DNA of 59,190 bases, taken from positions 139,984-199,173 of the forward strand of contig JAFUBW010000014.1 in the NCBI GenBank assembly GCA_017459965.1, in the 5' to 3' direction. A program made the position numbers and the translations under genes. Positions within the stretch are counted from its first letter, which is position 1; the number at the start of each line of letters is the position of its first letter. The notes under the pieces are model-generated. The model saw only the letters and a program-made list of their open reading frames with translations. It searched no databases and was not told the origin of the DNA. Below, piece after piece: positions 6,847 through 15,054 of this stretch. The stretch is from Bacilli bacterium (GTDB lineage: Bacteria > Bacillota_I > Bacilli_A > RF39 > UBA660).

Positions 6847-7734
6847 ATGAAAAGTGGGTTTGTTTCAATTGTAGGAAGACCTAATGCAGGAAAGTCTACA
6901 CTTGTTAATACAATTATAGGTGAAAAGATTGCTATTGTATCTGATAAAGCACATACAACAAGAAATAATATACAAGGAATATATAATGATGATGAATCTC
7001 AAATAATATTTATAGATACACCTGGTATTCATAAACCAAATCAAACATTAGGTAAATATATGAATAAACAGTCATATTATTCACTTGAAGATGCAGATAT
7101 AATACTATTTATGATAGATGCTACTGAGAAATTTGGTAAAGGAGATAAATTTGTTCTTGATAAAATAAAAGAACATAAATCTAATGTATTTTTAATTCTT
7201 AATAAAGTTGATAAGATAAAAAAAGAAAAAATATTTCCTTTAATAGATGAACTTTCTAAAGAATATGATTTTAAAGAAATAATACCTATATCTGCTTTAA
7301 AAAATGATAATATAAAAGATTTAATTAATACCATAAAAAAATACTTACCAGAGGGTGATAAATATTATGATGATGAATATTATACCGATAAAAGTATTAA
7401 TTTTATGATAAGTGAATTAGTAAGAGAAAAAGTTCTAAATTTAACTCATGAAGAAGTTCCACATGCAGTAACATGTTTAGTGGAAGATTATCAAGATCAA
7501 GGATCTAGTATACATATAAATGTACTTATAATAGTTGAAAGAGAAGGTATAAAGAAAATACTTGTAGGTCATAATGGATCAATGATAAAAGAAATAGGTA
7601 AAAAAGCAAGAGAAGATATTCAAAATTTAGTTGGTAAAAAAGTATATTTAGAATTATTTGTTAAAGTTATAAATAATTGGAGAGAAAAAGAAAAATATTT
7701 AATAGAATTCGGTTTTAAAGAAGAAAATGAATAA
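6847..7734 (+). CDS. era: GTPase Era
   Basis: Era is an essential GTPase that binds the 3' end of 16S rRNA during 30S assembly. The 295 residues show the G1 motif GRPNAGKST near residue 9, switch region TTRNNIQGI, G3 DTPGIHKP, G4 NKVD near 120, and G5 SAL, followed by a KH RNA-binding domain (about 205-290) with ILVGHNGSMIKEIGKKAREDI. Length and all motifs are normal. It follows the unknown gene by 10 bases with a GGAG site and precedes yqzL and recO. Confidence 0.97.
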   Translation: MKSGFVSIVGRPNAGKSTLVNTIIGEKIAIVSDKAHTTRNNIQGIYNDDESQIIFIDTPGIHKPNQTLGKYMNKQSYYSLEDADIILFMIDATEKFGKGDKFVLDKIKEHKSNVFLILNKVDKIKKEKIFPLIDELSKEYDFKEIIPISALKNDNIKDLINTIKKYLPEGDKYYDDEYYTDKSINFMISELVREKVLNLTHEEVPHAVTCLVEDYQDQGSSIHINVLIIVEREGIKKILVGHNGSMIKEIGKKAREDIQNLVGKKVYLELFVKVINNWREKEKYLIEFGFKEENE

Positions 7735-7775
7735 AAAATATTTCACATACCATTATATTAATGGAAGGTGAAATT

Positions 7776-7907
7776 ATGAGTATTAACGATATATGGAATT
7801 TATTTAAAATGACAGGTAAAATAGAATATTTTTTAAAATATAAAGATATGCAAGAAAAAGGTGAAGTAGAGATTGGAAGTATCGAAAGTAAAAGGGATAA
7901 TAATTAA
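7776..7907 (+). CDS. yqzL: YqzL-like small protein
   Basis: This 43-residue ORF sits between era and recO, exactly the place of yqzL in B. subtilis. It starts MSINDIWNLFKMTGKIEYFL, matching the YqzL pattern of an aromatic-rich start, a Thr-Gly turn and then a Tyr-Leu-x-Tyr-Lys helix. The start has a GAAGGTGA site. Its 3' end overlaps the putative TTG start of recO by 35 bp. The family is conserved in spore-forming Bacillota but has no known function. Confidence 0.75.
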   Translation: MSINDIWNLFKMTGKIEYFLKYKDMQEKGEVEIGSIESKRDNN

Positions 7908-8613
7908 TGAAAGGCCTTATAGTGAAACAAGTAAATTACTTAATGTGTTTACTAAAGAATATGGTATAGTTGGTGTAATTGCTAAAGGTGCAAAACGACT
8001 TAAAAGTCCACTTAGAAGTGTTACATCTAAACTTACTTATGGTTATTTTCAATTTAATTATAGAAAAGAAAAATTATCTAATTTAGTATGTGTAGATGTT
8101 ATAAATCCTTTTAATGAAATCAAAAAAGATTTATTTAAAATAAGTTATGCATCATATTTACTTGAACTAACATCTCAGGTTATGAAACAAACAAGTGAAA
8201 AAGAAATATTTGATTATTTAGAAAATTCTCTTTTAAAAATAGAAGAAGGATTTGATCCAGTAATAATTACTAATATACTAGAACTTAAATATTTAGATTA
8301 TTTAGGAATAAAGCCTGAACTTAATTCGTGTAGTGTATGTGGCTCTACCAAAGTACTTACAGTGTCAACAAACAAAGGTGGATTTGTATGTAATAATTGT
8401 CATACTAATGAAAAAATAATAGATAAAAAAACTATTAAAATTCTTAGAATGTTATATTTAGTAGATATATCTAAAATAAGTAAAATATCACTAAATAATA
8501 ATACAAAAGAAGAAATAGATAATTTTATTAATGAATATTATGATAAATATGCAGGTTTATATTTAAAAAGTAAAAAATTTTTAAAATCAATAAAAAATGT
8601 ATACATTAATTAA
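7873..8613 (+). CDS. recO: DNA repair protein RecO
   Basis: RecO helps load RecA onto SSB-coated single-stranded DNA in the RecFOR pathway. The 246-residue protein has the N-terminal OB-fold beginning VKGIIINERPYSETSKLLNVFT, followed by GIVGVIAKGAKR, a helical middle, and a zinc-binding C-terminal module with two Cys pairs (CSVCGS near 156 and CNNC near 176). The start is probably TTG at 7873, which gives the normal N-terminus; no in-frame ATG fits. It overlaps yqzL, so translation is likely coupled. It is followed by the T-box for glyQS. Confidence 0.93.
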   Translation: MEVSKVKGIIINERPYSETSKLLNVFTKEYGIVGVIAKGAKRLKSPLRSVTSKLTYGYFQFNYRKEKLSNLVCVDVINPFNEIKKDLFKISYASYLLELTSQVMKQTSEKEIFDYLENSLLKIEEGFDPVIITNILELKYLDYLGIKPELNSCSVCGSTKVLTVSTNKGGFVCNNCHTNEKIIDKKTIKILRMLYLVDISKISKISLNNNTKEEIDNFINEYYDKYAGLYLKSKKFLKSIKNVYIN

Positions 8614-8618
8614 TTTTA

Positions 8619-8627
8619 TGATATAAT
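8619..8627 (+). promoter_or_regulatory. Extended -10 promoter for the glyQS leader
   Basis: TGATATAAT (8619-8627) is an extended -10 element; no good -35 is present. It would start the transcript near 8634, just before the T-box. Confidence 0.6.
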
Positions 8628-8633
8628 TTATAT

Positions 8634-8758
8634 AAAGAAGCGATGACTAGGCTTGGAAACCTAAACAGCTATATACTAAAAGATGATTCTATTTATAGAA
8701 TAAGTAAGGTGGAACCGCTCATAATGAGTCCTTACATATAAATAGAACCATCTTTTTT
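8634..8758 (+). promoter_or_regulatory. Compact glycine T-box leader of glyQS
   Basis: The T-box core AGGTGGAACCGC is at 8707-8718. It is flanked by the antiterminator helix GTAAGG/CCTTAC (8704-8709 with 8730-8735) and an inner CTCAT/ATGAG stem. The tRNA-acceptor-pairing bases UGGA (8710-8713) fit tRNA-Gly, whose discriminator is U73. Upstream, in place of the usual long stem I, is a tiny hairpin TAGG-loop-CCTA (8648-8663) whose 8-base loop shows a glycine codon, GGA, at 8655-8657. A small stem ATTCTA/TAGAAT (8686-8701) could be stem III. The terminator pairs 8678-8696 with 8738-8756 (one mismatch) and ends in a T run. Uncharged tRNA-Gly is expected to favour readthrough. T-box identity is firm; the ultrashort stem I is my reading. 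Confidence 0.85.
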
Positions 8759-8775
8759 AAAAAAGGAGTGTTTTT

Positions 8776-10143
8776 ATGGAAAATTTAACAATGGAAAAAA
8801 TAGTAAATTTATGTAAACAATATGGATTTGTATTCCCAGGTAGTGAAATATATGATGGATTTGCAAATACATGGGACTTTGGTCCGGTTGGAATTGAACT
8901 TAAAAATAATATTAAAAAAGCTTGGTGGAAGAGATTTGTACAAGAAGATATGAATACTTATGGAGTAGATGCATCTATACTTATGAATCCAAGAGTATGG
9001 GAAGCATCAGGACATGTAGCATCTTTTAGTGATCCAAAAATGGATTGTAAAAAATGTAAACAAAGATTTAGAGCAGATAATTTAATAGAAGCATTTGATT
9101 CAAGTGTAGCTGCTGAAGGTATGTCTAATGAAGAAATGGAAAAATTTATAGATGATAATAATATTAAATGTCCAAATTGTGGAAGTAAAGACTGGTCTGA
9201 AATAAAACAATTTAAACTTATGTTTGAAACATCAAGAGGAACAGTTGAAGGAAATAAAGATTCTGTTTATCTAAGACCAGAAACATGTCAAGGCGAATAT
9301 GTAAATTTCTTGAATGTACAAAGAACAGCAAGAGCTAAATTACCATTTGCTATTGCTCAAATAGGTAAAAGTTTTAGAAATGAAATAACTCCAGGTAATT
9401 TCTTATTTAGAACAATAGAATTTGAACAAATGGAACTTCAAAAATTCTGCAGAGAAGAAGAATCCTTTGATATATATGAAGATTATAAAAATAGAGCATT
9501 AGATTTTATTAAAGACTTAGGACTTGATGCTGATAAACTAAGATATCATGATCATGATAAACTTGCTCATTATGCAAAAGCTGCTTGTGATATACAATAT
9601 AAATTTCCAATTGGATGGGAAGAATTAAATGGTATCCATCACAGAGGTACATGGGATTTATCAAGACATAGTGAATTTTCTGGTAAATCAATGGAATATT
9701 TAGATCCAGAAACTAATGAAAAATTTATACCAAATGTAATAGAATATTCAATAGGTGCAGATAGATTAACTCTAGCAATACTATGTAATTCTTATGAAGA
9801 AGAAACTTTAGAAAATGATACAAGAGAAGTTATGCATTTTCATCCAGCAATAGCACCTTATAAAGTAGCAATCTTACCACTTGTTAAAAAATATCATACA
9901 GATAAAGCTAAAGAAATATTTAATAATTTAAGTAAATATTTTATGTGTACTTACGATGAGACAGGTTCAATTGGTAAAAGATATAGAAGAGAAGATGTAA
10001 TAGGTACTCCATATTGCATAACAGTAGATGATGAAACAATTAATAACAATACAGTAACTATAAGAGATAGAGATACAATGAAACAAATAACACTTTCGCT
10101 TGACGAAGTTAAAAATTATATAGAAGATAAAATTAGATTTTAA
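8776..10143 (+). CDS. glyQS: Glycine--tRNA ligase (single-chain, dimeric type)
   Basis: This 455-residue class II synthetase charges tRNA-Gly. It is the alpha2 form found in many Bacillota, archaea and eukaryotes, not the alpha/beta heterotetramer. Visible features are the motif-1 area with WDFGPVGIELKNNIKKAWW, an insertion with two Cys pairs (CKKCK near 93 and CPNCGS near 135) that should bind zinc, motif 2 with SFRNEITPGNFLFRTIEFEQME, motif 3 (SIGADRLTLAIL), and a C-terminal anticodon-binding domain (APYKVAILPLVKK onward). It is controlled by the T-box directly upstream, which fits its amino acid. The AAAGGAG site lies just past the terminator T-run. Confidence 0.97.
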   Translation: MENLTMEKIVNLCKQYGFVFPGSEIYDGFANTWDFGPVGIELKNNIKKAWWKRFVQEDMNTYGVDASILMNPRVWEASGHVASFSDPKMDCKKCKQRFRADNLIEAFDSSVAAEGMSNEEMEKFIDDNNIKCPNCGSKDWSEIKQFKLMFETSRGTVEGNKDSVYLRPETCQGEYVNFLNVQRTARAKLPFAIAQIGKSFRNEITPGNFLFRTIEFEQMELQKFCREEESFDIYEDYKNRALDFIKDLGLDADKLRYHDHDKLAHYAKAACDIQYKFPIGWEELNGIHHRGTWDLSRHSEFSGKSMEYLDPETNEKFIPNVIEYSIGADRLTLAILCNSYEEETLENDTREVMHFHPAIAPYKVAILPLVKKYHTDKAKEIFNNLSKYFMCTYDETGSIGKRYRREDVIGTPYCITVDDETINNNTVTIRDRDTMKQITLSLDEVKNYIEDKIRF

Positions 10144-10203
10144 TTAATCTAATTTTATTTTATTTTTAAATAAAATATGATAATATATTATTAGGTGATT
10201 TTT

Positions 10204-10605
10204 ATGAATAGAAGTGAACTTAGAAAAAAAATAATGACTATTTTATATCAAATATTTTTATATGAAAATAATAATATTGATTATAAAATAGATGAAGTTA
10301 TTAAAGAATCAATTGATATAGAAAATGATTTTGTAAATGAAATAGTTAACGGTGTTTTAGATAACAGAAATGATATTAATAAAATTGCAAATAAACATTT
10401 AAAGGATTGGACTATTGATAGACTTGGATTAACTGATCAAGCAATTTTATCTATTGGTATTTATGAACTTGTATATACAGATACTCCAGAAATAGTCGCA
10501 ATAAATGAAGCTGTTGAACTATCTAAAGAATATTCAGATGATAAAGTTAAAAATATGATTAATGCAGTACTTGATAGTATATATCATGGAGAAGATAATG
10601 AATAA
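10204..10605 (+). CDS. nusB: Transcription antitermination factor NusB
   Basis: NusB binds boxA RNA with S10 (NusE) and supports antitermination on rRNA operons. The 133-residue all-helical protein begins NRSELRKKIMTILYQIFLYE and has the conserved C-terminal run RLGLTDQAILSIGIYELVY, then PEIVAINEAVELSKEYSDDK and FINAVLD-like end (MINAVLDSIY). ATG 10204 follows AGGTGA at normal spacing; the upstream in-frame ATT is not a good start. The gene overlaps xseA by 8 bp, and the nusB-xseA-xseB order is as in Bacilli, though folD is absent between them. Confidence 0.95.
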   Translation: MNRSELRKKIMTILYQIFLYENNNIDYKIDEVIKESIDIENDFVNEIVNGVLDNRNDINKIANKHLKDWTIDRLGLTDQAILSIGIYELVYTDTPEIVAINEAVELSKEYSDDKVKNMINAVLDSIYHGEDNE

Positions 10606-11866
10606 AGATTATTTAACAGTAGGTGCGCTTACTAGATATATAAAATATAAATTTGATAATGATGTAAATCTTCAAGAAGTATATATAAAAGGTGAAATAT
10701 CTAATTTTAAACATCATACAAGAGGACACTTTTATTTTACAATTAAGGATGAAGAATCTAGAATAGGTGCAATTATGTTTGCATCTAATACAAGAAATAT
10801 TAATTTTGAACCAATTGATGGTATGAAAGTACTTGTAAAAGGAAGAGTTAGTGTTTTTGAAGCAACAGGTAATTATCAAATATATGTAACAGATATGATG
10901 GAAGATGGCGTAGGTAATTTATATGCACTATATGAAGAATTAAAAAAGAAACTTCAATTAGAAGGATTATTTGATTCATCTCATAAAAAACAAATACCAA
11001 GGATACCTTCTAAAATAGGAGTAGTAACTGCATCAACAGGAGCGGCTATTAAAGATATAATATCTACTATTAATAGAAGATATCCACTTTGTGAAGTAAT
11101 ACTTTTTCCATCACTTGTTCAAGGAAAAGATGCTGCACCCGATATAGTTAAAAATATAAAACTTGCAGATTCCTATAATCTTGACACACTAATTGTAGGA
11201 AGAGGTGGAGGTTCTATTGAAGATCTTTGGGCATTTAATGAAGAAATAGTTGCAAGAGCTATATATGAAGCAAATACTCCAATAATAAGTGCAGTAGGTC
11301 ATGAAATAGATTTTACAATTGCTGATTTTGTAGCAGATATAAGAGCAGCCACACCAACAGGAGCAGCTGAAATAGCAGTTCCAAATAAATCTGATTTAAT
11401 AAAATTAATAGATCAATTAACTATTAGAATAAATAAAAATGTAGCTGATAAGATTAATTTTTATAATTCATATCTAAGTAAAGTAATGGATAGTTATATA
11501 TTAAAAAGTCCAATGAGTATATATGAAATAAAAGAAGAAAAATTATCTAATTATATAGAAAAAGCAAAAAATTTATTATTAAATCAAATATCATCTAACA
11601 AATTAAAATTAGATAATATTAAAAAAAGTTATATATTTTATACTCCAAATAAAATATTTGAAAATAAAAATAATTCATATAATAATTTAATAAACAAATT
11701 AGATGTATTAAATCCACTTAATACACTTAAAAGAGGTTACTCAATAACAAAAAAAGAGGATAAAGTAATAACTAATATTAAAGATATTAAATTAAGTGAT
11801 AATATAAATGTTACTTTAGAAAATGGTTATATAGATGCTAAAGTAATTAATGTAAAGGAGAATTAA
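10598..11866 (+). CDS. xseA: Exodeoxyribonuclease VII large subunit
   Basis: XseA is the catalytic subunit of exonuclease VII, which degrades single-stranded DNA from either end. The start I chose (ATG 10598, after GGAGA) gives the normal N-terminal OB-fold (YLTVGALTRYIKYKFD, EVYIKGEISNFKHHTRGHFYFTIKD). The catalytic domain shows KIGVVTASTGAAIKDI, LIVGRGGGSIEDLWAFNEE and the conserved SAVGHEIDFTIADFVADIRAATPTGAAE-type block, followed by a coiled coil and a C-terminal KRGYSI motif. The 422 residues are near the family norm. It overlaps nusB by 8 bp and precedes xseB by 1 bp. Confidence 0.97.
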   Translation: MNKDYLTVGALTRYIKYKFDNDVNLQEVYIKGEISNFKHHTRGHFYFTIKDEESRIGAIMFASNTRNINFEPIDGMKVLVKGRVSVFEATGNYQIYVTDMMEDGVGNLYALYEELKKKLQLEGLFDSSHKKQIPRIPSKIGVVTASTGAAIKDIISTINRRYPLCEVILFPSLVQGKDAAPDIVKNIKLADSYNLDTLIVGRGGGSIEDLWAFNEEIVARAIYEANTPIISAVGHEIDFTIADFVADIRAATPTGAAEIAVPNKSDLIKLIDQLTIRINKNVADKINFYNSYLSKVMDSYILKSPMSIYEIKEEKLSNYIEKAKNLLLNQISSNKLKLDNIKKSYIFYTPNKIFENKNNSYNNLINKLDVLNPLNTLKRGYSITKKEDKVITNIKDIKLSDNINVTLENGYIDAKVINVKEN

Positions 11867-11867
11867 T

Positions 11868-12092
11868 ATGGCAAAAGTTGAAAAAACATTTGAAGAAAAA
11901 CTAAATGAATTAGAGGGAATAGTAAAAGAACTTGAAAATGGGAATGTAGATTTAGATAATGCTATAAAAAAATATACAGAAGCTATGAATATAGCAAAAG
12001 AATGTTCTGATAAACTAAATTCAGCAGAAAAAGCTGTTAATCAAATTTTAAAAGAAAATGGAAAGCTTGAAGAATTAAATGCAGAAGAATAA
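11868..12092 (+). CDS. xseB: Exodeoxyribonuclease VII small subunit
   Basis: XseB is the small helical subunit that binds the coiled coil of XseA. The 74-residue protein has the family signature FEEKLNELEGIVKELENGNVDLDNAIKKYTEAM. It starts one base after xseA, with a good AAGGAG site inside xseA, and its end overlaps the next gene by 14 bp. Length and order are typical. Confidence 0.95.
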   Translation: MAKVEKTFEEKLNELEGIVKELENGNVDLDNAIKKYTEAMNIAKECSDKLNSAEKAVNQILKENGKLEELNAEE

Positions 12093-12567
12093 TATAAATT
12101 TAAGACAAATTACTACAAAAGATGATTTACAAGGATTAAAAGTATTAAAAAATATTTTAAATGATAAAGAAGCAAAAGAAGAATCTCCAGTTCCAGAAGA
12201 AATAAATGAATATTTATATTTAGGCTTTTTAAAATTATCAGAAGATGAATCTAAAGATAAATTACCTTGTTTTAGATATTGGATTACTTTAGATAATGAA
12301 ATAATAGGATATTCTGATATAAAAGAATATATAAAAAATGATATATTAGGTGCAAATATAGGTATAATTTTAACTAAAGAATATAGAAATAAAGGAATTG
12401 GATATGATGTGATGCAAAAACTCATAAATAATGCTAAAAACAATCTACATATCGAAGAAATAATTATTTCTACAAAAAAGAACAATAAATCTATGAATAA
12501 ATTGTGTGAAAAATTAGGTGCTGAATTAATAAATATGGATGATGAGTGTCAATATATCATTAAATAA
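12079..12567 (+). CDS. GNAT family N-acetyltransferase
   Basis: This 162-residue protein has the GNAT fold for acetyl-CoA-dependent transfer to an unknown amine. The acetyl-CoA binding motif A is IGIILTKEYRNKGIGYDVMQKLI (about residues 94-116, with R-N-K-G-I-G as the Q/RxxGxG loop), followed by a beta strand EEIIISTKKNNKSMNKLCEKLGAELI typical of motif B. It overlaps xseB by 14 bp, so it is translated from the same message, but the pairing is not one I know as functional. A strong terminator follows. Confidence 0.85.
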   Translation: MQKNNINLRQITTKDDLQGLKVLKNILNDKEAKEESPVPEEINEYLYLGFLKLSEDESKDKLPCFRYWITLDNEIIGYSDIKEYIKNDILGANIGIILTKEYRNKGIGYDVMQKLINNAKNNLHIEEIIISTKKNNKSMNKLCEKLGAELINMDDECQYIIK

Positions 12568-12570
12568 TTT

Positions 12571-12599
12571 GTAATGTTGCAATTGCAACATTACTTTTT
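12571..12599 (+). terminator. Terminator of the nusB-xseAB-GNAT operon
   Basis: A perfect 24-base palindrome (GTAATGTTGCAA and its complement, 12571-12594) is followed by five T residues. Confidence 0.93.
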
Positions 12600-12609
12600 A
12601 TTTTATATA

Positions 12610-12618
12610 TGCTATACT
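12610..12618 (+). promoter_or_regulatory. Extended -10 promoter of the OFA transporter gene
   Basis: TGCTATACT (12610-12618) is an extended -10 element 27 bases before the start codon. TTACTT at 12591-12596, in the terminator arm, could serve as -35. Confidence 0.45.
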
Positions 12619-12644
12619 TTAAATATATGATAGGAGTGTAGTAT

Positions 12645-13916
12645 ATGAGTAAATTAAATAATAAATGGGTAAGAGCAGCTATACCAGCACTTTTAATTCA
12701 TTGTTCAATAGGTACTGTTTATTGCTGGTCTACATTTAAAGAAGCAATAGCTACTAAGATAGGGATGAGTACATTTGCAGTTGGTTGGGCATTTTCACTT
12801 GCAATTTTTTTCTTAGGAATGAGCGCAGCGTTCGCTGGTAGAATGGTAGAAAAAGATATTAAAAAATCATCGTTAATATCTTGTGTATGTTTTACACTTG
12901 GTATGTTAGGTACAGGTCTATCAATACAATTTTTAAAAGGAGTGCCTGCATTAATATCTATATTTATTTGTTATGGATGTATTATGGGGATTGGTCTTGG
13001 TATTGGATATTTAACACCTGTTAAAACATTAATGCTTTGGTTTGATAAACAAAAAGGACTTGCAACTGGTATTTCTATTATGGGATTTGGCCTTGCAAAA
13101 GCAATCGCAACACCTATAATGGAGTTAATTCAAAAAAATCTTGGAATATCTCAAATGTTTTATATATTAGGTGCTGTTTATTTTATAATGATGTTTATTG
13201 GTCATTTACTTCTTAAAAAACCTTATGGATGGCTTGAAAAAGATGAAGCTAAAAGTGAATTTAGACCACTTTCTATGTTTAAAAATAAAACTTTCTTAGG
13301 AATATGGTTAATATTCTTTATAAATATTCATTGTGGTCTTGCACTTATTACATATGAAAAACAAATATTGAATGAAACTTTTAGAAATATGGCAATTTTA
13401 GCTACTATGGTAAGCTTAATACCATCTATAACAGCAGCGTTTAATGCACTTGGTAGAATTGGATATTCAACAATATCAGATAAAATGAAAGATAGAAACA
13501 CAGTATATAAAATAATATTTATATCTTGTATATTAATCACAGGTTTAGCACTTTCTTTGTTTGCTATTAAAAATGGTCACAAATCAATTGGTTATGGAAT
13601 AATTGTTATATTGTTACTTGTAATTGTTAATCTTGGTTATGGTGGAGGTTTTTCAACACTTCCAGCACTTCTTTCTTCAAGATTTGGAATGGATAAAATA
13701 AGTAAAATACATGGTCTTGCACTTTCTGCATGGGCATTCGCAGGAATTACAGGTAATAACATGTCTGAATTGATTTTAAAAAGTACAAATAGAACTTATG
13801 ATTATATATTAATTGCAACTTTAATTTTATATGTAATTGCATTTATAATTGATATTACAATGGTCAAAGATAAAAATATTAAAAAAAATAAAAAAATTCT
13901 AAAAAATGCCAATTAA
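12645..13916 (+). CDS. OFA-type major facilitator transporter
   Basis: This 423-residue protein is a 12-helix MFS transporter of the oxalate/formate antiporter (OFA) family. The family start is clear (NKWVRAAIPALLIHCSIGTVYCWSTFKE), as are GIGLGIGYLTPVKTLMLWFDKQKGLATG and the second-half GYGGGFSTLPALLSSRFG stretch. Relatives exchange oxalate/formate, lactate, pyruvate or other carboxylates, and the substrate cannot be read from the sequence. It is a single-gene unit with its own promoter and a terminator that overlaps its stop codon. No oxalate decarboxylation genes lie nearby. Confidence 0.9.
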   Translation: MSKLNNKWVRAAIPALLIHCSIGTVYCWSTFKEAIATKIGMSTFAVGWAFSLAIFFLGMSAAFAGRMVEKDIKKSSLISCVCFTLGMLGTGLSIQFLKGVPALISIFICYGCIMGIGLGIGYLTPVKTLMLWFDKQKGLATGISIMGFGLAKAIATPIMELIQKNLGISQMFYILGAVYFIMMFIGHLLLKKPYGWLEKDEAKSEFRPLSMFKNKTFLGIWLIFFINIHCGLALITYEKQILNETFRNMAILATMVSLIPSITAAFNALGRIGYSTISDKMKDRNTVYKIIFISCILITGLALSLFAIKNGHKSIGYGIIVILLLVIVNLGYGGGFSTLPALLSSRFGMDKISKIHGLALSAWAFAGITGNNMSELILKSTNRTYDYILIATLILYVIAFIIDITMVKDKNIKKNKKILKNAN

Positions 13917-13931
13917 ATTGGTATTTTTTTT
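13905..13931 (+). terminator. Terminator of the OFA transporter gene
   Basis: AATGCCAAT pairs with ATTGGTATT (13905-13913 with 13917-13925, one G-T pair), followed by T residues to 13931. The TAA stop is in the loop. Confidence 0.85.
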
Positions 13932-13999
13932 ATGATATATATTCAATTAAAAATATCATAATAATAATGTAGTTCGAATTACAAAAAAGGAGTATTTTT

Positions 14000-14980
14000 A
14001 TGAAAATTAAAAAAATTTTTTTAATGCTTCTTATTACATTAATTAGTATACCAACAAATATATATGCTTATTCAAATAAAATAATACTTGGTGGAAATAA
14101 TATTGGTATAGAAGTTAAAACTAAAGGAATATTAGTCGTAGGTTTATATGAAATTGATAATGAAAGAGTAGCAGAATCTTCTGGTATTCAAGCAGGTGAT
14201 TATATTATAAGTGTCAACAATAATAATATAAATAGCATTTCTGATTTCACTAAAGAAATAGAAAATGATGATGATAAAAAATCTATTAATATAACATATA
14301 AAAGAAAGAATAAAACCTTTAATACAACATTAAATATAGTTGAAAAAGATGGTGAATATAAAACAGGTTTATATGTAAAAGATAAGATTAATGGTATTGG
14401 CACATTAACATTTATAGATCCACAAACAAAAAAATTTGGTGCGCTAGGACATGAAATTGTTACTAAAGAAACAAACGAAATATTAAATATAGATGATGGA
14501 TCAATATATTATTCATATATAACTGGCATTACAAAATCAAATAATGGTAATCCTGGTGAAAAAGAAGCTGATTATGACAATAATAAAAAATATGGAATAA
14601 TAAAAGAAAATACAAATAAAGGAATATTTGGGGATTATACAGATTCTATAAATAACGAAAACATGTATGAAGTAGCAAACCCACAAGAAATAAAAGAAGG
14701 AAGCGCAAGTTTATTTACTGTAATAGATGGTGAAAATTTAGAATCATTTGAAATACAAATCGAGAAACTAAATTTAAGAGATAACACTAAAAATATAGTA
14801 TTTAAAGTAACAGATGAAAAATTACTAAATAAAACAGGTGGTATAGTACAAGGAATGAGTGGCTCTCCAATAGTTCAAAACAATAAAATAATTGGTGCAG
14901 TTACACATGTAATTGTTAATGATTGTACAAGAGGATATGGTATATTCATAACAAACATGCTTGAAGAATCAGAAAATTAA
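14000..14980 (+). CDS. spoIVB: SpoIVB serine peptidase (sigma-K checkpoint)
   Basis: SpoIVB is a forespore-made S55 peptidase. After secretion into the intermembrane space it cleaves SpoIVFA, which releases SpoIVFB to process pro-sigma-K. The 326-residue protein has an N-terminal signal/anchor (about 1-25), a PDZ domain (about 45-115, with SGIQAGDYIISVNNN), and the peptidase domain with GALGHEIVTK (His151) and GMSGSPIVQNNKIIGAVTHVIVNDCTRGYGIFI-type sequence from about residue 285. The expected partners, spoIVFA and spoIVFB, lie at 44.9-46.2 kb in this window. B. subtilis has recN before and spo0A after spoIVB; both are missing here. Confidence 0.93.
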   Translation: MKIKKIFLMLLITLISIPTNIYAYSNKIILGGNNIGIEVKTKGILVVGLYEIDNERVAESSGIQAGDYIISVNNNNINSISDFTKEIENDDDKKSINITYKRKNKTFNTTLNIVEKDGEYKTGLYVKDKINGIGTLTFIDPQTKKFGALGHEIVTKETNEILNIDDGSIYYSYITGITKSNNGNPGEKEADYDNNKKYGIIKENTNKGIFGDYTDSINNENMYEVANPQEIKEGSASLFTVIDGENLESFEIQIEKLNLRDNTKNIVFKVTDEKLLNKTGGIVQGMSGSPIVQNNKIIGAVTHVIVNDCTRGYGIFITNMLEESEN

Positions 14981-15004
14981 AAGGGATAATATAATCCCTT
15001 TTTT
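14981..15004 (+). terminator. Terminator of spoIVB
   Basis: AAGGGAT pairs with ATCCCTT (14981-14987 with 14994-15000), followed by T residues to 15004. Confidence 0.9.
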
Positions 15005-15054
15005 GTAGTATTTTTAGATATAAAATGATATATTATATTTAGCGAGGTGCTTAA

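Noticed and set aside
10144-10203. AT-only inverted repeat (TTTTATTT with AAATAAAA) between glyQS and nusB.
   Set aside because: It could be a weak terminator, but the stem has only A-T pairs and no clear T run after it, so it was not listed.
13933-13963. A sigma-G-like promoter before spoIVB (CATAATA -10 with TGATAT 18 bases upstream).
   Set aside because: Only the -10 resembles the consensus; the -35 shares three of six bases, and such -10 strings are frequent in AT-rich DNA.
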